DNA of 64,000 nucleotides from Legionella wadsworthii DSM 21896 = ATCC 33877 (GCF_000701265.1 NZ_JNIA01000022.1:248001-312000), one strand, 5' to 3'; shown: positions 53,330 to 62,916, counted from the first letter of the stretch. Numbers and translations: made by a program. Notes: a model not told the origin generated them from the letters alone.

Positions 53330-55891
53330 ATGTCCAAAACAAAAACCTATATTTTTTATATTGATGGAATGACCTGTACGAGTTGTAGCGGCACACTAGA
53401 AAATTGGTTAAGAGATAAATTGTCTACACGAATGAAACAATTTCACGTAGACCTCACCACAGCAGATCCTAAAAAAGCCATCATCGTCATTAATGAGCAA
53501 GACTCGGTCCCATCCCATACAGAGTGGTCAGAAATAAAAGGCTACATTAATGAAATATTTCACTGTAGAGACATTGAACATCAACCAGAACAAAAAAAAG
53601 AACCTGAACCTGAGATACAACAACCAAATGATTGGAAACTAATTGTCGATAAAATCAAAAAAATAGCCACATCACATTGGTTTCTGGGGGCGCTTGGATG
53701 TTTGGCAGGGATTGCTGTGCTCATTTTATGTCTGGCAACGAGTGGACTCCCATTTATCGTGATGAGTTCTCTTGCCATTTTCAGTACGATATTCACTTTA
53801 GCATTGGGGGCTAATTCCTATTACGATGCGTGGATAAAACTGATCAAATCAAAAACACTTACTATGGACAGTTTGTTTGCATTGAGCACTGCATCCATAT
53901 TGATTGTGTCGATTGCTTCTCTTTTCGTTCCTTGGCTTCCCATGATGTTTGAAGCGGGTTTGCTGATTTATGGGTTTAGGCATTTAGGCATCGCAATAGA
54001 AGATACGCTTAAAGAAAAAATAGGAACTACTAAATTCCAGGACAGAGCACCGAAGACCGTACGAAAAAAAAATAATTTAAGCTTTGAAGAAGTTAAATTG
54101 GAAGAAATAATGATGCATGATGTCATTATTGTTTATCCAGGGGAAATTATTCCTCTAGATGGCGTTTGCGAAGAAAGCAGCCTCATTTACAACACCATTA
54201 CTACGGGCGCTCCTCTGCCCCATTATTTTGCACCCAATTCAGAAGTATTAGCAGGGATGAAATTAGCAGACAATGCAAAACCATTATCTATCCGGGTTAC
54301 AAAAACTCAAAAAGAATCCTATTTGGCTCAGCTGGATACGGTAATGGAGCAATCGGTGTTGGATAAAGCCCCTATAGAACTAAAAACCAAACAATTATTA
54401 AATTATTTCATTCCTATAGTCATTCTATTGGCTGCTGCTTCTGGAATCATCGTTAGTCTATTTTTCCCGATATCTATAGCCATTCAATGTGCCGTGTCTG
54501 TTTTAGTGAGTGCCTGCCCCTGCACTTTAGGTTTGATTACGCCTTTGGCAGTAAAGACGGGGATGAATAAAGCGGCTGAAAATGGGGTGCAATTTAAAAG
54601 TGCCAATGTGTTACAGCAAACGGAGCAAATCGATCTGATCATGTTTGATTTGAATGGTACCTTAACCACTGGCATCCCCAAAGTAAAGCAATCTTATTTA
54701 TTAGAAGAGTATCAATTTTTAGAGCCAGAATTTTATTCCTATTGTGCTGCGCTGGAAAAAGAATCCAAGCATCCTATTGGTAAAGCTATTTATGATTTTG
54801 CCAACAAGAAAGCGACTTCAAATTTTAAAGTGACGCAACTGAATACTTCCCTGCACTCAGGTGTTATCGGGAATATTGATGATAGAACTTATGCCCTGGG
54901 CAGTAAGGCATTTATGGAGGAACAAGACATTACAATTCCTCCGAATTTCATCCCCCCTGTTTTAGAGGCAGGTGATCAAATCGTCTATGTAGCACGTAAT
55001 CAAACAGCCATTGGATGTATGATCATGACCGATCCCCTTCGTCAAGATGCTTGTCATACAATTCAATCATTACAAGCAATGGGAAAAGAAATTTATTTAT
55101 GTACTGGCGCTGATGAAGAAACCGCATTGCGCTATGCTCAAGCCTTAGGCATTAAGACGGTTTATGCCAACTGCATTGCAAAACCGAGTAAAGACAATCA
55201 AAAGTCGAAAACAGTTTATATCCAAAATTTAAGAAAAAAAGGATATAAGGTCGCCATGGTTGGAGACGCCGCAAATGACGGCCCTGCAATTGCAGAAAGT
55301 AATATAGGCATCGCCATTGCTTCCTATGGTTGTGATGAAGTGACACTGCAAGCTGCAGGGATCGTCATTCCTTCTGCAACGTTACTTCCAATCGCCTCAG
55401 CTTTTGCAGTTTCTAAACAAACCGTTTCAAATATAAATCAAAATTTAACCATGAGCCTGGTTTATAATTTGAGCTCGATACTCATTTCGGGTGGATTACT
55501 GGTTGCTTTCGGCATGACCCTTAATCCGGTTATCGGCGTGGCTTTAATGATTTTCCAAGCCTGTATGATCTTAATGAATGTTTACCGTTTTAAACAACAA
55601 CCTCTTGAGCATTTAAAAGAAGATGCAAAGAAAAATCTGGAACCAGACTCCACTGCAGATTTGTCCTATTTAACAAATAAAAAACAAATATCTGTTTGCC
55701 CTAACCCATTGAGATATGATCCTGTCCCTGCCCATAGCAGATCCAAAAAAACTACATTGATTCATCATTCCTTTTGGAGTAATTGTTTCTCAGCAAAGAA
55801 ACAAGAGGAAGAGACTCACTTAATGCAACAGGATGGAACGGATGGCTGTTTCGATCATCGGCAAGATCATGTCTCTACGCCAATCATTTAA
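53330..55891 (+). CDS. P1B-type ATPase with altered catalytic motifs
   Basis: The 853-residue protein has the complete plan of a copper-type P-ATPase: an N-terminal heavy-metal-associated domain with CTSC (Cys16, Cys19), eight membrane segments, CPC (396-398) in segment 6, YN (712-713) in segment 7 and HP (481-482). Key catalytic motifs are changed: TGES reads TGAP (Ala294), DKTGT reads DLNGT (Asp440 kept), TGDN reads TGAD (592-595) and GDGIND reads GDAAND (645-650). The metal-binding MxxSS of segment 8 reads MIFQA (740-744). A hydrophilic tail of about 95 residues with several Cys follows. These changes suggest reduced or altered pumping. It lies just downstream of icmX; the product could be an effector or a specialised pump. 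Confidence 0.8.
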   Translation: MSKTKTYIFYIDGMTCTSCSGTLENWLRDKLSTRMKQFHVDLTTADPKKAIIVINEQDSVPSHTEWSEIKGYINEIFHCRDIEHQPEQKKEPEPEIQQPNDWKLIVDKIKKIATSHWFLGALGCLAGIAVLILCLATSGLPFIVMSSLAIFSTIFTLALGANSYYDAWIKLIKSKTLTMDSLFALSTASILIVSIASLFVPWLPMMFEAGLLIYGFRHLGIAIEDTLKEKIGTTKFQDRAPKTVRKKNNLSFEEVKLEEIMMHDVIIVYPGEIIPLDGVCEESSLIYNTITTGAPLPHYFAPNSEVLAGMKLADNAKPLSIRVTKTQKESYLAQLDTVMEQSVLDKAPIELKTKQLLNYFIPIVILLAAASGIIVSLFFPISIAIQCAVSVLVSACPCTLGLITPLAVKTGMNKAAENGVQFKSANVLQQTEQIDLIMFDLNGTLTTGIPKVKQSYLLEEYQFLEPEFYSYCAALEKESKHPIGKAIYDFANKKATSNFKVTQLNTSLHSGVIGNIDDRTYALGSKAFMEEQDITIPPNFIPPVLEAGDQIVYVARNQTAIGCMIMTDPLRQDACHTIQSLQAMGKEIYLCTGADEETALRYAQALGIKTVYANCIAKPSKDNQKSKTVYIQNLRKKGYKVAMVGDAANDGPAIAESNIGIAIASYGCDEVTLQAAGIVIPSATLLPIASAFAVSKQTVSNINQNLTMSLVYNLSSILISGGLLVAFGMTLNPVIGVALMIFQACMILMNVYRFKQQPLEHLKEDAKKNLEPDSTADLSYLTNKKQISVCPNPLRYDPVPAHSRSKKTTLIHHSFWSNCFSAKKQEEETHLMQQDGTDGCFDHRQDHVSTPII

Positions 55892-55910
55892 TTATTCCTG
55901 GGGGAGGAAA

Positions 55911-56861
55911 TCATAGCTTTTTGGAGGCAATTTGTGGAAATTGCTCCATTGCAACCTCTTTTCGTCGATACCCTATTTGCTCTAAGGGGTATACTCCCAT
56001 GATGTTATCTAGATAGAATATCGTAGCAAAAGTTAAAGCACTCATAGGACTCCGTACGGCAACTTCTTTTAGATAATTACAAAACACAAATTGAGTCAAC
56101 GCTTGCTTCACTCCGACAGTCGCCACATGCGACTTTGCCTGCCGGAAAAATGTGTAAGGTGTTAAGGTTAATAATCGGCCATTTTCAATTTTGGAAGCCA
56201 ATAGTTTCCGATCGGCATAAGAATTGGGGAGTGACGTAAACAACGTTGCAATAACGCCTGCAGTAGCGCCGCCTGCTATTTTATTATAAGCATCGTTTTT
56301 GAAATGATACCGGGAAGTCACGTAATCTCCAACAATACCCAAAGCCGAAAAATTCATAAAGCTGGATAATGAACGAGAGCCCCAGTTGGCAAAGGTTAAT
56401 TGTTTATAATTTACTAAAGACCATTTAAAATTTGATTTAGTAATAATCCCTGCATTTTCCAATTTCGCTTTTTCAATTAAAGCATTCGCAAAAAGAAGAT
56501 CTGCCTGGGAAAAAACCAATGTTCCAAGCCAATATTGTCGATAAGAAAACTCAAACTCTTCTTCAACTACCTCCCGATTTGCTTGCTTGGAGGTTACCGC
56601 GACAGCGCCTCTTTGTTGACCTGCAACAGCATAAGGTAAAAATCCGCGCCAAAGACTACGAAATATACCTCCATTTAATCCATTCAGTGAATTGGTTTGG
56701 ACATGGTTGAGCACCGCTTTAAATGGTTGTGTGACCGTGGAAACGGAAAGAGAAATGACTGCTGTTTTAAAACACAGATTCGTTAAAAAATAAGGAGCTG
56801 ACGTAAATGTTGCATTTTTATTTTTAGAACTTTTGTTAGCTTCTTTTTCATTCATCTTCAT
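55911..56861 (-). CDS. Mitochondrial-carrier-like protein, candidate effector
   Basis: The 316-residue protein resembles the eukaryotic mitochondrial carrier family. Residues about 35-90 read like carrier repeat 1: TVTQPFKAVLNHVQ, then IFRSLWRGFLPYAVAG. Residues about 195-225 (AGGATAGVIATLFTSLPNSYADRKLLA) read like a later repeat start. The strict PxDxxK signatures are degenerate (Lys for the acidic residue, Ser and Ala elsewhere). The N-terminus is Lys/Asn-rich and hydrophilic. Legionella is known to secrete the carrier-type effector LncP, so such a protein next to Dot/Icm genes is plausible. It is convergent with the P-ATPase gene. Transport activity is unproven. Confidence 0.55.
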   Translation of the reverse strand: MKMNEKEANKSSKNKNATFTSAPYFLTNLCFKTAVISLSVSTVTQPFKAVLNHVQTNSLNGLNGGIFRSLWRGFLPYAVAGQQRGAVAVTSKQANREVVEEEFEFSYRQYWLGTLVFSQADLLFANALIEKAKLENAGIITKSNFKWSLVNYKQLTFANWGSRSLSSFMNFSALGIVGDYVTSRYHFKNDAYNKIAGGATAGVIATLFTSLPNSYADRKLLASKIENGRLLTLTPYTFFRQAKSHVATVGVKQALTQFVFCNYLKEVAVRSPMSALTFATIFYLDNIMGVYPLEQIGYRRKEVAMEQFPQIASKKL

Positions 56862-57087
56862 AGCTCTTTGTAGTTTTTAAATAAAATTAATATAGAGGGA
56901 ATTGGGAGGATTTGAACAAATTAGATAAGGAACATTTAAATAGATTTGTCAATAATATAATGGAGGGCTAATGTATTCTATTTCAAGATTTTAGTAAATG
57001 TAGACACATCATATTTTTTTTGTTCCTTCGCCCAAATATGATGAGATTCAAAGCGCCAGGGTATCTTTTTATTAAACTATGATTCGG
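56862..57087. other. Intergenic region, nothing recognised
   Basis: An AT-rich gap of 226 bases upstream of the carrier-like gene and downstream of the glycosyltransferase gene. I see no frame, hairpin or repeat worth naming. Confidence 0.3.
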
Positions 57088-58104
57088 TTAACCTAGAATC
57101 ATACCTAATTTTTCCATGACTTCATCAACAGAAATCATTCGCATGGGTTCATCACCATGCACATGCTGACCCCAAACGTCTTCAATTCGCTTGCAGCCCA
57201 GTATTTTTTCTGCGGCTTCCGGATAACGGTTAACAACCAGGTGCTGAAAGAGATACGGACCCGAAATCAGAGGATTGGTTACTGCATGCAACGCAATGAC
57301 TGGCGTGTTTACGGCAGTAGACATATGGGAAGGACCTGTATCAGGACAAAGGACTACCGTAGCCTTGCTGATAAGGGCCAACAGTTGCTTGGGTTTCGTT
57401 TTTCCCACAAGATTAATCGCAGGAATCGTTTGGGTAATCTGTTCTGCTAAATGTTTATCAAAATCAATCGGCCCCCCGGTGATAACGACCTGAATGCCCC
57501 ATTTTTCCCGAGCCTTTTGCAGGACTTCAATATATCTCTCCACAGGCCAACTTCTTTCAGGTTTACTTGCTGCAGGATTCACTACCAAAATAGGACCCTT
57601 GTCGGGCAATTGTTGTTCTGCCCATTCATAATCCATATCTGAAAGTGGTAAGTCCCAACGAATAACACGCTCCTTTATTCCCAAGGCTTGAGCAAATTTT
57701 AAAAATCCATCTAAAGTATGTTCTAACCCAGGGGTAATTCGTTCATTAACAAATAGGCCATGGGCATCATTGGCACGATGTTCATCATAACCAATTTTCC
57801 TTTTTGCTTTGATTAAAGGATATAGTAAATTTGTTCTCAGACTTGCTTGAGGCGCTAACAATACATCAAAGGCGCGTCCTTTCATTTGCTTTCTAAAACG
57901 CAAGTAATCCAGGATATTGTTCGGTTTATTAATTAAAATGAATTCGACTCCATCCATGCCGTCAACCATGTCAAAAGCAGGTTTAGAGATAATCCAGGTC
58001 AATTTAGCTTTTGGGAGATTGGCTTGTAAGGTTCTAATCAGTGGAACGGCCATTAAAACGTCACCCAAGGCAGATAACCTTACAATACAAATGGATTTAA
58101 TCAT
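57088..58104 (-). CDS. Glycosyltransferase family 9 (heptosyltransferase-like)
   Basis: GT9 enzymes move heptose from ADP-heptose to lipopolysaccharide core on the cytoplasmic side of the inner membrane. The 338-residue product starts MIKSICIVRLSALGDVLMAVPLIR, the family's N-terminal motif, and has VVNPAASKPERSWPVERY (near residue 175) and the donor-site CPDTGPSHMSTAV (near 255). An in-frame start at 58149 would lie inside the neighbouring gene, so I start at 58104. It overlaps the zf-CHCC gene by 8 bases, a two-gene unit. Which core residue it adds is unknown. Confidence 0.85.
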   Translation of the reverse strand: MIKSICIVRLSALGDVLMAVPLIRTLQANLPKAKLTWIISKPAFDMVDGMDGVEFILINKPNNILDYLRFRKQMKGRAFDVLLAPQASLRTNLLYPLIKAKRKIGYDEHRANDAHGLFVNERITPGLEHTLDGFLKFAQALGIKERVIRWDLPLSDMDYEWAEQQLPDKGPILVVNPAASKPERSWPVERYIEVLQKAREKWGIQVVITGGPIDFDKHLAEQITQTIPAINLVGKTKPKQLLALISKATVVLCPDTGPSHMSTAVNTPVIALHAVTNPLISGPYLFQHLVVNRYPEAAEKILGCKRIEDVWGQHVHGDEPMRMISVDEVMEKLGMILG

Positions 58105-58291
58105 TCTGTAAAACAAACCTCGAACCACAATAAGGACATACTTCAACACCAGTTTTTTCTATAGGTAAATACACTTTGGGGTGAGCATTCCACAAGATCA
58201 TATCCTTTGTTGGACAACTCAGAGGTAGTTCATTCGGATGGACCACATAATTTTTTTCAGTGCTTGACGGTTCTTTCTTTGTTTTTAACAT
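58097..58291 (-). CDS. zf-CHCC zinc-finger protein
   Basis: The 64-residue protein carries the pattern CPTKDMILWNAHPKVYLPIE followed by CPYCGSRF: Cys, His and a CxxC pair as in the CHCC zinc-finger family, related to the mitochondrial complex I subunit NDUFS6. Bacterial members are small cytoplasmic proteins of unknown role. AAAGGAA precedes the ATG. It overlaps the glycosyltransferase gene and lies 16 bases downstream of the miaA stop. Confidence 0.85.
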   Translation of the reverse strand: MLKTKKEPSSTEKNYVVHPNELPLSCPTKDMILWNAHPKVYLPIEKTGVEVCPYCGSRFVLQND

Positions 58292-58307
58292 AATGTTCCT
58301 TTAACGC

Positions 58308-59246
58308 TTATTTGCTAAGATTATCTAATATTTCCCCAATTTTCGCTACAATCTCATCATGAAAAGCCTCTTTTTGTGGATCATAATAAAAAGCTTCTTC
58401 CCAATGCCTGAGCCAGGTTAACTGACGTTTAGCCAATTGGCGGGTTGCTGCAATCCCTTGATCTCGCATTAATGAATAATCGTAGGCATTTTGAAGGTAT
58501 TCAAGAGCTTGCCTATACCCCACGCAGCGCATAGAAGGCATGCTCGTTGTTAATGGCCATTTTTGCTGCAAAAGTTTCACTTCGTCAATAAAACCTGCTG
58601 CCAACATGTGATCAAACCGTTGCGCGATGTTTTGGTGCAACCAGCTTCTATCCTCTGGGAAGAGAATAAAATTAACGAAATGATAATTAGATTTCTCTTT
58701 CTGTTGAGTCTGAAATGCGGTTAAAGTTTTTCCAGTGATAGAATACACTTCTAATGCACGCTGAATTCGTTGCGCATCATGTGCATGAATCCGAGAAGCG
58801 GATTGCGGATCAATCTGTATTAATTTTTTATGAAGTGCGGGCCATCCCAAAATAGCCGCCTCATCCTCTAATTGTTGACGAATAGCAGGATCAGCCTCAG
58901 GCAAATTAGAAAGGCCTTTTTGTAATGCATTAAAATACATCATTGTCCCGCCCACAAGTAAGGGGATTTTTCCTTTCTTGATAATCTCTTCACCTAGAGA
59001 GGTTGCGTCCGTACAAAATTGAGCAGCAGAATACGATTCCGTAGGATCTTTTATATCAATTAAATGATGGGGTGCCCTATGCAATTCTTGCAGCGTGGGC
59101 TTTGCAGTTCCAATATTCATGTCTCGATAGATCATTGCGGAATCGACACTGATGATTTCAAAAGGAAATCGAGCCACTAAATCGCAAGCTAAAGCCGTTT
59201 TACCGGAAGCAGTTGGCCCCATGATGCAAAAAATTAAATTAGCCAT
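58308..59246 (-). CDS. miaA: tRNA dimethylallyltransferase
   Basis: MiaA adds dimethylallyl to A37 of tRNAs reading U-starting codons. The 312-residue protein has the P-loop MGPTASGKTALA (near residue 9), ISVDSAMIYRDMNIGTAKP, HLIDIKDPTESYSAAQF, VGGTMMYFNAL and the tRNA-binding RCVGYRQALEYL and TRQLAKRQLTWLR. Length is usual. In E. coli hfq follows miaA; here it is replaced by a zf-CHCC gene. The mutL gene ends 99 bases upstream. Confidence 0.97.
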   Translation of the reverse strand: MANLIFCIMGPTASGKTALACDLVARFPFEIISVDSAMIYRDMNIGTAKPTLQELHRAPHHLIDIKDPTESYSAAQFCTDATSLGEEIIKKGKIPLLVGGTMMYFNALQKGLSNLPEADPAIRQQLEDEAAILGWPALHKKLIQIDPQSASRIHAHDAQRIQRALEVYSITGKTLTAFQTQQKEKSNYHFVNFILFPEDRSWLHQNIAQRFDHMLAAGFIDEVKLLQQKWPLTTSMPSMRCVGYRQALEYLQNAYDYSLMRDQGIAATRQLAKRQLTWLRHWEEAFYYDPQKEAFHDEIVAKIGEILDNLSK

Positions 59247-59345
59247 TTTGTTCTCTTCAACATCTTATCTTTTCATTGTACCCTGAGTCGGCAAAAAAAT
59301 TGCTTTTGTCGATAACCAAATCATTCAAGGTACAAAAAATCTATT

Positions 59346-60995
59346 TCACTTTAAGCTTTCAAGAAACTTTCTACAGTCCTCGGGTGTTATTATTTTATAA
59401 AGCTTGAACTGTTTATCTTCCTCTTTATATGTTCTTAATAAGAACTCATTTAATTCTATTTTTTCTTCTGGGCTTAAGGCATCAGGCTCAAATAATTGGG
59501 AGCGATTCATTAATTCCATGATTTTAACCTGTTCTACCTCATGCTGCTGAGATATAGAGTTTAAAAACAATTGTAAATCTAAATAAGGCATGCAAAGCGG
59601 GATGCTGTGAATAAAGATTTCATCTTCCCCTATCCATTCCATATTCATCCCCAATTGCTTCAGACACTGCAGTAGCTGGTCATTCTTTTTGAAATGCCTT
59701 GCCAAAGGATACCGTAGGGGAACTAATAAAGGTCTACTTTCCAATGGAAAAGACAAGTGCTGCATTCGCTCTTCCATCAGGTATTGGTACAATGCCAATA
59801 TATCTACTACATAAGGTTGTTGCTGTATAAAAGCAATAATGTATTCACTATTTAAAATAGTCCAGGGAATTTCAGCTTCTAAACAGTGGTTCTTCTTATG
59901 TGATAATGCCAATTTCGGGTAAGGTTCATAGATTGATTCAATTTGCTCCTTCTCAGCCTGCTTGAATAATGGATAAGATACTCCTTCTTTAGCTTCATTT
60001 TTTAATTTTAATGCGGCAGACAATTGGGATATGAAGAAATCGAAGATCAAACGAGGCTGTTGAAAACGGACTTCATGTTTTGTGGGGTGAACATTCACAT
60101 CAAGATCCGAAGAGTTCATCATGAGATACAACACACAAGCAGGAAACCTACCCGGGTGTAATAAACCTTCGTACACCTGCTTTATCGCATGGTATATTAA
60201 TTTGTCTTTAACCATACGTTGATTAATATATACCCATAGTCGATCATTTTGGCTACGCTGATAATTTGGACCGCTTATCCATCCGAACAGTTTCATTTCT
60301 GCATGTGCTACATCAATATAAATGGATTCTTTGACAAAAGCGTGACCAAAAATGCGACTCACGCGGGTCAAACGGTTTTGTTCATTGATGGATGCAGGAA
60401 GAAATAAAATCTGTTTTCCATTATGTTTTAAAGTGATTGCTATGCCCGGGGCGCTTAAGGCAAAGCGTTTTACTACCGTTTCAATGGCTTGAAATTCAAG
60501 TTTTTCGCTTTTTAAAAAACGCTTTCGCACCGGTGCATTAAAAAATAAATCAACAACATCTACTGTCGTTCCAACTGCACGAGCACAGGGTAAAATGGAG
60601 CGCTCTGTCCCACGCACCTGGAGCATTGCTGCCGTTTTTTGTTGCTTTGGTTTGGAGCTAATTGTAACTTTTGCTACTGAAGCGATACTGGCTAATGCTT
60701 CCCCTCGGAAGCCCATACTATCAATAGAGTACAAATCATCCAGCGTACTGATTTTACTCGTTGCGTGGGCCGCAATTGCCAAAGGCAAGTCTTCTGCAAG
60801 AATACCGACGCCATTATCAGCAATCTTGATTTGATTCAAACCGCCATATCCTATTTCTATCGTAATTGCATTCGCTCCGGCATCAAAAGAGTTTTCTAAT
60901 AATTCCTTGACGACAGAAGCAGGTCGCTCGATCACCTCACCCGCTGCAATTTGGTTTGCTATCAGGGGTGGTAATTGTTGGATTCTTATGCCCAT
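59346..60995 (-). CDS. mutL: DNA mismatch repair protein MutL
   Basis: MutL links mismatch recognition by MutS to downstream repair. The 549-residue protein has the GHKL ATPase motifs: IAAGEVIERPASVVKELLENSFDAGA (motif I), IADNGVGI, TSKISTLDDLYSIDSMGFRGEALASIASV and GTTVDVVDLFFNAPVRKRFLKS. The C-terminal dimerisation region is short and lacks an obvious endonuclease motif DQHAxxER, so it should be a non-endonuclease MutL like that of E. coli. It overlaps the amidase gene by 10 bases. Confidence 0.97.
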   Translation of the reverse strand: MGIRIQQLPPLIANQIAAGEVIERPASVVKELLENSFDAGANAITIEIGYGGLNQIKIADNGVGILAEDLPLAIAAHATSKISTLDDLYSIDSMGFRGEALASIASVAKVTISSKPKQQKTAAMLQVRGTERSILPCARAVGTTVDVVDLFFNAPVRKRFLKSEKLEFQAIETVVKRFALSAPGIAITLKHNGKQILFLPASINEQNRLTRVSRIFGHAFVKESIYIDVAHAEMKLFGWISGPNYQRSQNDRLWVYINQRMVKDKLIYHAIKQVYEGLLHPGRFPACVLYLMMNSSDLDVNVHPTKHEVRFQQPRLIFDFFISQLSAALKLKNEAKEGVSYPLFKQAEKEQIESIYEPYPKLALSHKKNHCLEAEIPWTILNSEYIIAFIQQQPYVVDILALYQYLMEERMQHLSFPLESRPLLVPLRYPLARHFKKNDQLLQCLKQLGMNMEWIGEDEIFIHSIPLCMPYLDLQLFLNSISQQHEVEQVKIMELMNRSQLFEPDALSPEEKIELNEFLLRTYKEEDKQFKLYKIITPEDCRKFLESLK

Positions 60996-62431
60996 GTACG
61001 AGGAATCACTAATTTTTGGCCTGGCCTCAACCGGGTTGTCCCCCCTAAACCATTTGTAGATTGTATGGCGGCAACAGAAACACGATAGCGAGAAGCAATC
61101 GAAGGTAATGTTTCTCCAGCTCGTACCAAGTGAATATTATTTGCTGTCATTGCTTCGATGCGTGAACCATGGGGCGGATTTTCCCAAAAATATCCTTTAA
61201 TGCCCTGGAATATAGCTTGGCTCAAACGCGCTTGATATGTGGGACTGGTCAGATTTCTTTCCTCTACAGGATTTGAAATAAATCCGGTTTCGACCAAAAT
61301 TGAAGGAATATCAGCAGATTTTAAGACTACAAACCCGGCCTGCTCCACCTTACTATTATGCAAGTTGGTGAAGTTCCCCAGTTGATTTAAAACCCGGCTT
61401 CCCATTTGTAATCCGGAATTGATGGTTGCTGTTTGCGATAAATCAATAAGTACGGAGCGCACTACCCCATTTTGATCATCCAAATCACCTAAATTCACGC
61501 CCCCCAATTCAGAATAGTTCTCTTTTTCTGCAAGCCAACGTGCAGCTTCACTGGTTGCGCCTCTTTGTGATAAAGCAAAAACAGAGGCGCCATTCGAATG
61601 GGGATTGTTGAATGCATCGGCATGAATGGCGACAAAAACATCCCCATTATATTTCCTCGCGATGTCCAGTCGTTGTCTCAAACCGACATAATAATCACCT
61701 GAACGAGTCAATACTGCTCGCATGCCGGGCTGTTTGTTGATTAATTGTTTTAGCCTTAATGTAATGGCCAAAACCACATCTTTTTCCCGCGTATGATGAG
61801 GTCCTCGGGCACCGGGATCTTTTCCCCCATGTCCTGCATCCAAAACGACAATAACATCCCGAAGTTTAGTGGGTTTAAGACTTACTTTTATAGGTTTCTG
61901 ATTTGCTAAAATTGGTTTAACAGTTTGTCTTGGTTCAGATTTAATAGGCAAACTTGTCGTTTGGACTTTCTGATTGATGTAGTTTTTTTGGGCGACAGGA
62001 ATGATTTTTTGGTAGGGTTTGGCCTGACTTATTACAAGGGGCCCCTTATGGACAAGATCCACTCGTACACCTCCGAAAGAACCATTAGGCCTCCAGGGAG
62101 ATGATCTCAATTGTACTTTTTGGGTAACTTCGAAAACCAGTCTTAAGGTTCGTGGATCAGATCGGCCACTGCGTACTTGCTTTATTAATCCGTTAATCAA
62201 GCCTACTTCATTTAAATTGACTCCAAGTTGGGTTTCCTTCAAGTCTAATACAACCCGCTCGGGGTTGTTTAATAAAAATATTTTATGGGTAAATGGCCCA
62301 TTGAGGGCTAGAAATAATGATGTTTGGTTTCCTTGCTGTTTTAAGGCAATGGATTTTAACTGTGCGCTAAATGTTGCAGTTGCAAGAGAGCAGAGACACA
62401 TTACAACCAAATACCATGCGCGAAATCTCAT
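60986..62431 (-). CDS. N-acetylmuramoyl-L-alanine amidase (AmiB/AmiC type)
   Basis: The 481-residue exported protein splits septal peptidoglycan. In order it has a signal peptide (WYLVVMCLCSLATATFSA), an AMIN domain (about residues 25-130), a basic linker, the amidase_3 catalytic domain with zinc ligands in VVLDAGHGGKDPGARGP, HADAFNNP and VETGFISN, and a C-terminal LysM (HLVRAGETLPSIASRYRVSVAAIQSTNG). It overlaps tsaE by 4 bases and mutL by 10. The layout is that of E. coli AmiB at the same position. FtsEX, encoded at 35.2-36.8 kb, is the usual upstream activator of such amidases. Confidence 0.95.
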   Translation of the reverse strand: MRFRAWYLVVMCLCSLATATFSAQLKSIALKQQGNQTSLFLALNGPFTHKIFLLNNPERVVLDLKETQLGVNLNEVGLINGLIKQVRSGRSDPRTLRLVFEVTQKVQLRSSPWRPNGSFGGVRVDLVHKGPLVISQAKPYQKIIPVAQKNYINQKVQTTSLPIKSEPRQTVKPILANQKPIKVSLKPTKLRDVIVVLDAGHGGKDPGARGPHHTREKDVVLAITLRLKQLINKQPGMRAVLTRSGDYYVGLRQRLDIARKYNGDVFVAIHADAFNNPHSNGASVFALSQRGATSEAARWLAEKENYSELGGVNLGDLDDQNGVVRSVLIDLSQTATINSGLQMGSRVLNQLGNFTNLHNSKVEQAGFVVLKSADIPSILVETGFISNPVEERNLTSPTYQARLSQAIFQGIKGYFWENPPHGSRIEAMTANNIHLVRAGETLPSIASRYRVSVAAIQSTNGLGGTTRLRPGQKLVIPRTWA

Positions 62432-62916
62432 AAGTCACCTGCCAGACGAGCTAAAATTTTTGTACCCAGTGCGCTCAATGCCACAATTTGCATTTCACGT
62501 CCCGTCCCTTTTATTTTTAACTTAAAACGAAGATCAATTTGTGGTAGTGCTTCCCCTGCATTTTCAGCCCACTCAATACAGCAAATACTCTCTTGAGTGA
62601 AATAGTCTCTAAAGCCGATATATTCCAGTTCTTCTACCTGATGAATTCGATAAAGATCAAAATGATGTATGATTAATTGATTGCATGTGTAACTTTCTAC
62701 TAAGGAAAAAGTAGGGCTTTTAATCGCAGATTGCACCCCTAAATGTCTTAACAGGGCACGAATAATGGTGGTTTTTCCCGCCCCCAAATCACCACTAAAG
62801 GTCAAAATAAGGGAAGGGCAAAGGCATGTAGCCAGACGCGAAGCAAAATGTTCACTTGCCTTCTCATCCGACAAAACGATATTAACAAGAGTATCCGATT
62901 CGCGATTCGTCATCAT
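62428..62916 (-). CDS. tsaE: tRNA threonylcarbamoyladenosine synthesis ATPase TsaE
   Basis: TsaE is a small P-loop ATPase needed for t6A37 modification of tRNA with TsaB and TsaD. The 162-residue protein has FSGDLGAGKTTIIRALLRHLG (Walker A near residue 40), SPTFSLVESY and FDLYRIHQVEELEYIGF, then CCIEWAENAGEALP. The start codons overlap the upstream nnr stop (ATGA). It lies between nnr and the amidase as in most gammaproteobacteria. Confidence 0.96.
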   Translation of the reverse strand: MMTNRESDTLVNIVLSDEKASEHFASRLATCLCPSLILTFSGDLGAGKTTIIRALLRHLGVQSAIKSPTFSLVESYTCNQLIIHHFDLYRIHQVEELEYIGFRDYFTQESICCIEWAENAGEALPQIDLRFKLKIKGTGREMQIVALSALGTKILARLAGDL

